Assembly (NCBI GenBank): GCA_022036555.1
Contig: CM039130.1
Coordinates: 5,492,527 to 5,556,526, forward strand
Source of the DNA: Microstegium vimineum
Taxonomy: Eukaryota; Streptophyta; Magnoliopsida; Poales; Poaceae
Direction: 5' to 3'
DNA: 64,000 bases
How positions within the stretch are numbered: position 1 is the first letter of the stretch; every line of letters begins with the position of its first letter. Under the pieces are notes generated by a model. The model ran no database searches. It was given only the letters and a program-made list of their open reading frames with translations, and was not told the origin of the DNA. Of the stretch, positions 56,510 through 64,000 are shown in pieces. The position numbers and the translations under genes are program-made.

Positions 56510-57382
56510 CTAGCTTCTATCCAATGTCAAAACATCACCAGCGTCAGAATCATGCCGATGAAGAACAAACGGCCTGACGAAAGTCCTCCTCCACCACACC
56601 TGAAACGCCCTCTGCAAATTCGGGCAATCGTCACTAAGCTTCAAGAACCTGACGAACCAGTCCAGCAGGATCGACCTCTGTTCCTCCAACGGCAACGTGA
56701 GGATCGTCTGCCCAATGCCGTCCTCGACGAGCCTCCTATCGAACGCCGCCGATCCGCGCTGCAACCACGCGTAGTCGTCGATGAGTGGATGCAGCCAGAC
56801 CTGGAGGAGGCGGAGGCGAGCGTGCTTGGGCGGGAGCAGCTCCCCTCTCCCGACGCCGACGAACAGCCGCGCCGTGACGCGGCTCACGGCGTGGCGAGAC
56901 GCCGCGGGCACCCTGGCGTGATACGCGGCCATCTCCGCTTGCTCCGACCACAGCGCCACGAGGCGGCCGTCGTCGCCGCCGCGCTGGCTCGACACCGCCA
57001 GCAGCATCTCGACGAGCCACAGGAGGTTGTCGGTCTCCAGCGCGATCCGCCGCGCGATCTGGACGGTAATAAGAGCCACGGGGTCGTCGTCGTCGGTCAC
57101 GGACGGCGCGGTCTGGACCGAGGTGGCTCGGGACGGAGGGGCCGAGAGGGTCTTATGCGCCGGCGCCGGCGACTGCTTGTTGTTGTGGTGGTGCGGGGGG
57201 GTCTTGAGGAGGCTCTTGTGCAGCGCGGCGGGGGACGGGCAGCACCAGAAGCCATCTGGCGTGACGGCGATCGGCACGGTGCGGGGCCTGTCCGGCGGCT
57301 GCGCCGGCGCCGACGAGCCCCTCCTCCTCCTCCTCCTCCTCCTCTGCTGCTGCTGCTGCTGCCTCGATCCATCCATGTCCAT
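56510..57382 (-). CDS. At2g13690-like protein without a BTB domain
   Basis: Single coding exon of 290 aa on the minus strand, start MDMDGSRQQQQQQ at 57382. A Gln then Arg run is encoded by CTG/CTC repeats, followed by a Pro-rich stretch. From about residue 100 a helical domain follows (VALITVQIARRIALETDNLLWLVEML..., RLLQVWLHPLIDDYAWLQRG, GIGQTILTLPLEEQRSILLDW). It ends with DDCPNLQRAFQVWWRRTFVRP, which I recognise from the C-terminus of BTB/POZ proteins like Arabidopsis At2g13690. No BTB domain is present here or obvious upstream, so it represents the shorter family form or a partial copy. Cellular role is not established. Family call moderate. Confidence 0.7.
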   Translation of the reverse strand: MDMDGSRQQQQQQRRRRRRRRGSSAPAQPPDRPRTVPIAVTPDGFWCCPSPAALHKSLLKTPPHHHNNKQSPAPAHKTLSAPPSRATSVQTAPSVTDDDDPVALITVQIARRIALETDNLLWLVEMLLAVSSQRGGDDGRLVALWSEQAEMAAYHARVPAASRHAVSRVTARLFVGVGRGELLPPKHARLRLLQVWLHPLIDDYAWLQRGSAAFDRRLVEDGIGQTILTLPLEEQRSILLDWFVRFLKLSDDCPNLQRAFQVWWRRTFVRPFVLHRHDSDAGDVLTLDRS

Positions 57383-58635
57383 GTCTATAGAATGTACTAG
57401 CCCGGATTCACATCCAACTGGCCCCGGAAGAAGAACCTGCGCGAGGCGATTGCAAGATTAGAGACCACTCTGAGTGAGCAAGACGAAGAATTAAATTAAA
57501 CCGGCGCAACATCACAAGACGATCGAGACTGGTGGTGGTGGTGGTGGTGGCAGGCCCATGTGATGATTGCATTGTTGCGTCCACTCAGCAACAATCGAGG
57601 TCACCAAATCACCTGACCCCGGCCCCGCATCTAATCTAGTCGATCCTCCACAATCTCTCAATCAACCGACCCGACTGAACAGTCGAACAGGAACACACCT
57701 GCTAATGCCTAGTAGTAGTACTTCCTTCTGGACAGCGACAAGCCGGTATCGGCAACAAGAACAACACACAGCGCGGGACTGGCTGCTGCTGCTGCTGCTG
57801 CAGTGCAATGCTGAGAAGCTCCCCGACCTAAATGTGAAGGGAGCATTGGACCACTGGACATTGCTGCTGCTGCTCTCTCACATGAGGTAGTCACGTACAT
57901 GAGGTTGCCGTTGGCTGTTGGCCGTTGCGGTGGATGCTGATGCTGGGCAGGGGCAACCATGGCCATGGATCTCTCTGCGTGTGATCGAGACCACACCAGG
58001 CAACAGGGAACATGGATGAACTACTACCAGCTACCACTGTGCTGTGCATGGAGGACCATATATCATTGATGAATCTTGAAGTTGAACCATTGGAAGGAAG
58101 GATGGAGATCCAACAGGAGATGGTTTAGGCCAGCGGGCAGATTAATACCACTTTGATGGTTTTGGCAATGTGGAACATCGAGCTGCCTGATGACTGATGG
58201 GGCACGACACGAGAAGCGGCCACCAGCCAGCCAGTTTGGTTGGGACTTGGGGTGCTCAACAAAGCGGAGCGTGCGTCGCCTTTGGTTTCTTTTCATACAC
58301 TTGCTTCTTCTTTTCCTTTGTACAGTATGTAGTAGTAAAATACTAAATCCAAAAAAAAGGAGGTTCTTCTTTCTTTTTGTGAAAAAGGAAGTCAAAGTTG
58401 AGGAAAGGGGGCCATCATGGTGCCTCCCTTGAATCGTGGCACAGTAGGTAGGTAGTTCACAGTGCATCAGAGTTTGTTTACATTCTGGCAGTGCATCAGG
58501 CCTGGTTTTTATACAAAATATGAATTTATATGACTATAAAAAATAGTATTTGTGCTGATAACATATTGAATGGATTGTAGGCTGGCCGTCCAGTAGATTT
58601 AAATTAGTAGGTTCAATTGTCTGTCTATCGTCAAT
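57383..58635. other. Upstream region of the At2g13690-like gene, no further gene seen
   Basis: Contains a splice-like CTGCGCAGG near 57440, so a leader exon is possible, plus (TGG)n at 57531-57555 and (CTG)n at 57783-57803. ORFs at 57567-57996 and 58063-58467 have no recognisable domain. Confidence 0.45.
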
Positions 58636-58704
58636 TCCATTGTCGTCCAGCCGGTTAGGATACCTGGCTTTCACCCAGGCGACCGGTTCAATCCGGCAAT
58701 GGAC
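58636..58704 (+). tRNA. tRNA-Glu (anticodon TTC)-like, shortened T arm
   Basis: A seven-base acceptor stem (TCCATTG with CAATGGA) closes the cloverleaf. The D arm reads GTCCAGCCGGTTAGGATA and the anticodon stem CCTGG/CCAGG holds the loop CTTTCAC, giving anticodon TTC (58670-58672), glutamate. GGTTCAATCC fits the internal B box. A T run starts at 58706 and would stop Pol III. Against a normal tRNA-Glu the T arm is short: CCGG/CCGG with a six-base loop, total about 69 bases and not 72. It is thus either a slightly damaged copy or the tRNA-derived head of a SINE. Confidence 0.6.
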
Positions 58705-59008
58705 ATTTTTTTTTCCACGTGTTCAACTTTTTTCGCGGTTTCAATATAACTTCATGAAATACGAGCTTCACCAAAACTGGAAGACAAATCCCAACAGAAT
58801 GAACAGATGCATGAAACGGGACACAAGATTCACCAAAACTGCAATTCTGGAACCATGTACAAGATTTAGCTTCATTCAGTGTAGGAGAACACGAGGTCAA
58901 CAACTAAAAGGGAAACCTAGTAAATACGACCAAGGATTCCATCTCGCAGTACGTTGAATCACAGGGTTATACGACGGTAATAAGAGTTCATGGACTTATA
59001 CAAGTTCT

Positions 59009-60963
59009 TCACTCTAGCAGCTGTTCTAACTCCTCAAAGTCGTCGTCCTCATGCTCTTGTACTCCTGATTCATCATTGTCAATCCCCATGAGCTGATTGC
59101 CACGGGATCCGTCCTCGTGATACTGTACTCCTGATTCATCATTGTCAGTCACCATGAGTTGATCGCCAGGGGATAATCCTGTTCTCTCGTAGAACCCTTC
59201 CTTCTGAGCGTCCCATTCTTTCACGACTTCATCTATCTTGTCACCCAACAGCTTGTCACTCTGAAGGAGGTGCTTAGCATCCTCAACTTCCACAATTTGG
59301 CTTGCCTCTGTCCAGGTGATAGGGGCAAACAAATAGCAGCTGGGTTAGGGTGTTTGTCCAGAGTTTTACATAAAAGGAGAAGAAAATGCACATATCCAAA
59401 CGCTGACAATGACACGCACCTGCAAGGGCCAATTCCTTTGCTTCCGCATACTCCTTTGACAATTTCTTGATGCTATCAAGCTCAAACTCAGCACCCTAGA
59501 GGAAGATGAATAAATCAGTAACACAAGCGTAACTGCATAATGTCTGTATCACAAATAAAAGAAAGGATTGGCAGGATGCCTTTAGTTTTTGTGATGATAT
59601 ATTTCCAAACCAACACAGCATAATAAATCTTTAAGAAGATCTTATCGTGGAAAATAAGAGGAAGCACAGGTCCATTTTACTGAGCTTGTATTAAAACATA
59701 AAACTAGAAGGATCATGTTCTCGCATGCATGCGCGAACCACAGAATCTTGTTATCGCCATGCCAAACAGAACTATAAAATAGAATCACTGAACTTACCAA
59801 GTCCATGTGCATATAACTTTCTGCTTGGGTATTCGCAAATAACCTGCAAACATAAAAGTCACAAGGAAAATATCAGAAGGCAATAAATTTAGCCTTGTTT
59901 TTTTTCATTGACCAAATTATAGCCTTGTTTGCAGAGGAAGAAACATGAGTAATAACCTGCACTTTAAAACAACATGCAAGACAGTGTAGCAAGGCGAAGG
60001 TACTTAAAGTGAAAAATTGTGTCACTACTCACTAATCTTATTTATTAGGCGTGATTGCTTATAGTACTAAACAGTAATGCTACTTCACTAATCTTGTTTA
60101 GACGTCTATTCATGCAATTTACTCAAAACAAAATACTAATGCTAAAGATCATAGTGGCAAAAGTCACACGTACTTGTCACAGGCAAACTTTACTCGCTTG
60201 TTCTGCAATGCAGTCAACTCCTCAACCTGCTTGTCCCCATTGTCATCAATCAAATTCATGTAGCCAAACAAAAACATGCCTTTATCCAGCATCCTTTTGA
60301 CAAGTGCAGACACAAGCCGCAGCCCATTTTGCTTAGTGGTAACAACGAAGTCTTTCAGTTGCCTGGACTCCTCTGTTTCCAACAGAAGAAAATATTTAAG
60401 CATTGAAGAATAGTTTCAACATGCACCAGATTATTGACTCGAATATATGTGCCTCACCAAGAGACAAATAAATCTTGAACTGTGGCTTGTATGGCTGGCA
60501 CTCATACAGACAGTAAAGGCAGTAAAGCCCAGCCAATCTTTGGGGTAGTGAACTTTGAGAAGTCAAATGACCTGGACGCACAATTAAGTGGAAAATAGTT
60601 CAGCTGTGACCACAAAAGGATTATTGGTAAGTGTGAGTTCAGTTCAGAAATATGCACTCGCAGTTGCAGGAAACTAGCACCTACCAATACAATGCAGAAA
60701 GAGGGACTGCATGAATAAACCCGAGTTTGTCTTAGGTCTGCCTTCGTAGATATAAGAAAATTTCTTGGCCATCCACACTCGTTTGAATTCAGCGAGTGAC
60801 GTATAGTTCTCCTACCAATCAGGAACGAACAGATGTTATTATTCATCTAAAGTTAATATGTGCACAACACACGGAGAGAATTTGACAAAATTACCTTGGC
60901 ATAATCAGCTATCAGCTCATCTATGTCCAGCTTGAAAGGAGCAATATCTATATTTACAGGCAT
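59009..60963 (-). CDS. SNAPC1: SNAPC1 / SNAP43, snRNA promoter-binding complex subunit
   Basis: Minus strand, seven coding exons: 60895-60963, 60685-60811, 60458-60571, 60174-60372, 59798-59843, 59420-59495, 59009-59307; phase is kept, 309 aa. SNAPc binds the upstream element of snRNA genes for RNA polymerases II and III in the nucleus. The N-terminal SNAP43 domain is clear: PFKLDIDELIADYAKENYTS, FKRVWMAKKFSYIYEGRP, RLAGLYCLYCLYECQPYKPQ, VKRMLDKGMFLFGYMNLIDD. The C-terminus is acidic and holds a 22-aa unit twice (QLM.xDNDESGVQ.HED). The ATG at 60963 gives the family start; a leader exon at about 61104-61260 and a GC-rich first exon to about 61,650 are likely because a GTTAGT donor and a TATGCAG acceptor are present. 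Confidence 0.93.
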
Positions 60964-60999
60964 GGCCAAACCCGAAACTGCATAAGAAAACTATAGTTC

Positions 61000-62096
61000 A
61001 GTTGATTGGAGTTGGAGATAAAAAAAACAAGAAACCGGCAACAGCCAACAACGCGCAATGGAGTTTTGTAAATAAATAAAGCAAAATTTCAGTGAGCACT
61101 AACCTAAGAAGACCACGGTGATAACACTCTGCAAATCCTTGTGTTGGATTAACTTAACACGGCGGCAATAGATGTTCAGTGTTTGAGCAACGGTTGACAC
61201 AGGCACCAATTGCCGGGGAATCGCAAGGGGAAGGGATTGAACGCTGACGGAACTTACGCTACGAGCCTGGATGAGTGGACGGAGGACAGGGGAGGAGTCA
61301 GGAGGCTGGGCCGCAACTGGTGAGTGGAGGCGGAGCCGCGTAAGTCCGGCGTCTCCTCCAGGGCTCCAAGGCCGCCCCTTGAATGGAGTTTCCAGTGCCG
61401 CCGACCTGGCGCCTGGCCGGAGAGGGCGACGGCGGTCGGCCGAGGCTCCAAGTCGCGGCACGGCACCAAACTCCAGGCGACGCAGCAGGGGCGGGGCGGG
61501 GCGGGGCGGCGGGCGTGTCTTGCCCCGAGGCTCCGCTCTCTCTTCGTGCGCGCGGTCGCGTATGGTCGGAAGGAAGGAAGGCGGCGGCAGGCCGTCGCCG
61601 TTTCGCGGGGAGCGGAGCAGCCGACAAGAAAAAAAATTGGAATCCACGAAAAAATAAAAGAAAATCTTGGTGTCCTTGGCTTTCTATTTGGGCCTTACGG
61701 GCAGTTTTCTCCTTAAAACACATTGGCCCGTTTGATTTGGATTTCGACTACGGCACTTGTAATACTAGTATAATGTCCTTTGCGCTACGGTTTTATTCAA
61801 GAAAATACTTTAAAAAATGACTAATTTATTTTTAGCGTTTAACTTTTTACACAATAGTATTTAAGCATATACATAATAGATAAAACATTTTTACATTTAA
61901 AAAGTTGCAGAGTTACACTATTATGACAGATTGGCTACTCTCTAGTTTCCTGTATACATGTTACTGTATTTGAAGTTGGTATTTATTGCAACTGGAACAA
62001 AAGACAGCACAGAGTAAATCTCTACTACCCCACAACCATCCACAGACCAATCGGAATGCACAGCGGTAGAGCTCAAGTCCCATGATCAGCACTTAC
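61000..62096. other. SNAPC1 leader/promoter and spacer
   Basis: 61100-61650 is GC-rich (probable first leader exon and promoter of SNAPC1). 61700-62096 is AT-rich and holds neither further CAX exons nor another gene that I can see. Confidence 0.5.
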
Positions 62097-62294
62097 ATGC
62101 CTCCTAGTCGTGAAGTGGAGAATGATGGATGCATGCCCGAACGGCATGAGCAAGTTGAGCTTGGAAGTGAAAACGACGATCCTGATGCTCTTGAGCGCCC
62201 TCTCGATCGTCCGTCGCGAGTTCCAGGAGGAAGATATGGTGGGCCGCAACACGCCGTTGGGCACTTGCAGGCTGCTGACCTTGAAACCGCCCAT
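62097..62294 (-). pseudogene. Orphan N-terminal exon of a CAX-type vacuolar cation/proton exchanger
   Basis: Minus strand, exactly 66 codons from MGGFKVSSLQVPNGVLR to LHFTTRRH, then a perfect GTAAGT donor. The stretch RTIERALKSIRIVVFTSKLN followed by LL(M)PFG matches the N-terminus of plant CAX antiporters just before their first transmembrane exon. CAX proteins move Ca2+ or other cations into the vacuole in exchange for protons. None of the ten or so membrane-helix exons follows within the ~1.1 kb before the SNAPC1 leader. The frame is open upstream to 62393, so a start further up is possible. I judge it a gene fragment, or a gene whose remainder was removed. Confidence 0.65.
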
Positions 62295-63009
62295 CTTGAT
62301 TTGAGGAGTCTCTTCTACGACCACGACCACAGGGGAGGAAATAGCAGTTGCGGTGAGCGATACACGTCGAAAGAGGGGAATTCGCTGCAACAAGATGGAC
62401 TTTGTTTACATTTAAGCGAGATGAGGCTCGAATTCCTACTCTGGTTTGCTGCGACTCAAATCTACTTCCTTCAATCAAGTCTGGCAGATTTTCAAAGCTA
62501 TTACTTACTTAACAGTTAAGGCATGCAGCTGAATCGAACTCCCAGATCCACACTGAATCTACCCAATCCAGCAGCGACTAACCACGCATCTACCGAAGCC
62601 GAAAACCCGAGAACTCAACAACCGATCCAAATACGTGGGGCACCAACCTTGCCTAGGCACGGACGCTGCGACGGGCGGGCGCAGCTCGGGATCAGGAGCA
62701 GGAAGGGTGCTCCGGCCGCCCGGCTCCCTAGGAATCATCATTGGCCACGCGAGGCCGTGCCCCCAGGATAACGAGCCAAATAGCGAATGAAAGTGGGTTA
62801 AGAAGGCTGTGGTCAAGACTCAAGACAGCTAGATGATTTTTTTTATATAACAACAGCATATCATTGCTGATTTACTTTCTCACACTAAATTCGCCACGAA
62901 GTGACTACCTACGTGGCTGTGAATGCACGCACAGCGACGGCGGCGCACGCATAAATCTACGTACATTTTTTCCATGATCGAAGCATATCATTGTGATTTG
63001 CTGGGGAAG
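62295..63009. other. Upstream of the CAX fragment, no complete gene seen
   Basis: 62520-62760 is GC-rich and may be the former promoter and leader of the CAX fragment. 62830-63000 is AT-rich. No ORF with a recognisable domain is present. Confidence 0.45.
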
Positions 63010-63440
63010 TCTGAACTTTGCCTATGCAGACAATTTGTCAGTCATTCAGATCTCTGAAGCTTGGAGGACCATGGTAAATGTCCACTTTGCCCTAGACATC
63101 TTCATTCTCACATGCTGCTCCCTTTGGAAGATGAGAAATGATATCATCTTGAGAAACACAAATGTCTCTATTGAAGCCTTGAAAATAAATCTCACAGCAG
63201 AGGCATTCATGCTACACAGAACAAAAAAAAGGATATTACGCCAATTTTACAAGCATGGATTCAGTTACATCTGTAATCTGGTTACTCTTCATGATCTTCT
63301 TTCTCTCTTTCTTTGTTTTTCTAATTCCTCCCCTCCCCTCTTTGCTTTTGTAATTCCTGAACCTTTTTTGTTTTTGTCTGTTATTAAATTTCAGCAGGAG
63401 CTTTTCGCTCCTCCTGTTTTTTTTCCTAAAAAGAAAGAGA
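63010..63440 (+). mobile_element. Second LINE 3' end, truncated
   Basis: Plus strand. The translation from 63060 includes HFALDIFILTCCSLWKMRND and then LHRTKKRILRQFYKHG, as in the end of L1-type ORF2 in grasses (the 'LWKxRND' box). A CT-rich tail and a T run follow at 63290-63430. It is 5'-truncated, and it lies immediately after the end of the DC1 gene in opposite orientation. Confidence 0.65.
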
Positions 63441-63460
63441 TCGATCATGTCGTCGGTCTG

Positions 63461-64000
63461 TCACCGCGCGATGAGCGAGCCAATGACGCCGGCGATGAGC
63501 GCGGTGGGGTCGCCAAGCACCGCGGAGATGACCACCTGCGCGGCGAACCCGGCGATCTCGCAGCAGCGCTTCACCTTACCCTTCTTCCTGCCGCCCCAGT
63601 ACGAGTACCCTCCTCCCCCACGCGCGTGGCTGCTCTTCGCCGCGCCCCTGATCGCCGGCACCCTATACCCGCCGTTCCCAGGCACCACCATCCCGCCATC
63701 GTACACATTCACCCCACTTCCTCCTCGCCCTCCTCCTCCTCCGCCACCACCACCAGCGCCCTTGTGTCGCCCGACGCCGTGCCAGCTCTCGACGAGCATG
63801 TCCATGACGCACGCGACGTGGAGGCTGTAGCACTTGCACTGGCTCCGGTAGCTCCAGCTTCTCCCACGTTGTCCGCATCGGTGGCAGGGTGGCACGCCGG
63901 CGGCCCTGGAGTCCGGGTGAAGGTACAGCCTGACGCCACCGCCGGCGTCGAGCGCGTGCGGGAGCGCGGCGCAGCACGGGTGCAGGTCGAACCCGCAGGC
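63461..64000 (-). CDS. DC1 (C1-like zinc finger) protein, 3' part only
   Basis: Minus strand, open from the right edge (frame starts at base 64000) to a stop at 63461; 179 codons visible, N-terminus missing. It begins ACGFDLHPCCAALPHALDAG and continues CHRCGQRGRSWSYRSQCKCY...LHVACVMDM, the paired His/Cys pattern of plant DC1 (divergent C1) domains, which bind zinc. Then follows a Gly run, a basic patch (GRKKGKVKRCC) and a C-terminal hydrophobic stretch (IAGFAAQVVISAVLGDPTAL) that may insert in a membrane. DC1 proteins are abundant in plants and mostly uncharacterised; stress and immunity roles are reported for some. Confidence 0.82.
   Translation of the reverse strand, partial: ACGFDLHPCCAALPHALDAGGGVRLYLHPDSRAAGVPPCHRCGQRGRSWSYRSQCKCYSLHVACVMDMLVESWHGVGRHKGAGGGGGGGGGRGGSGVNVYDGGMVVPGNGGYRVPAIRGAAKSSHARGGGGYSYWGGRKKGKVKRCCEIAGFAAQVVISAVLGDPTALIAGVIGSLIAR

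Noticed and set aside
56327..57400. 357-codon plus-strand ORF over the At2g13690-like gene
   Set aside because: It is the antisense of a conserved protein; its Arg/Pro-rich translation has no family resemblance.

Overview
The window is plant nuclear DNA from a grass, most likely a panicoid of the sorghum / sugarcane / Miscanthus type. The evidence is the set of intron-rich plant genes with GC-rich first exons, nested LTR retrotransposons of Sirevirus and Ty3/gypsy type, and small TAA- and TA-flanked MITEs. The species call is inference; the plant and grass calls are strong.

Layout. Bases 1 to about 29,350 are an almost pure retrotransposon nest. (a) 1-3055 is the 3' end of a Ty3/gypsy element with an antisense plant-mobile-domain gene and a 1000-bp LTR. 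(b) 3056-9318 is a second, broken gypsy-type region with two decayed antisense genes. One of them was split directly after its ATG by a 4.1-kb LTR-like insertion with a near-perfect 5-bp target duplication. (c) 9319-14076 is a gag-less, truncated copia element on the minus strand with a LTR of about 3.1 kb. (d) 14077-17353 plus 27594-29349 is an older element carrying a decayed 'plant transposon protein' gene. (e) A complete Sirevirus-like copia element at 17354-27588 is inserted into (d), flanked by AGTTG on both sides.

Bases 29,350-64,000 are gene space. In order: a calcineurin B-like Ca2+ sensor of CBL2/3 type (minus, 8 exons, 225 aa); a small ORF enclosed in a TAA-flanked PIF/Harbinger-like element (a candidate gene capture); PIG-X, the GPI-mannosyltransferase I partner (minus, 4 exons, 290 aa); the DA1 ubiquitin-receptor peptidase (minus, 11 exons, 506 aa); an LpxK-family lipid kinase (plus, 7 exons) with an in-frame TGA in exon 3; a homologue of the C-terminal part of At2g13690 without a BTB domain (minus); a tRNA-Glu-like sequence; SNAPC1/SNAP43 (minus, 7 coding exons, 309 aa); an orphan first exon of a CAX-type cation/proton exchanger (minus); and the end of a DC1 zinc-finger gene running off the right edge (minus). 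MITEs, two LINE 3' ends and several tandem duplications lie between or inside genes.

The host genes are unrelated housekeeping or signalling genes and do not form a pathway. Exon borders were set by hand from GT/AG sites, phase and family knowledge. Each complete model keeps phase across all introns, which supports it. I found no new multi-gene system. The most unusual items are the captured ORF, the LTR placed just after a start codon, the gag-less copia junction, the LpxK nonsense codon and the orphan CAX exon.
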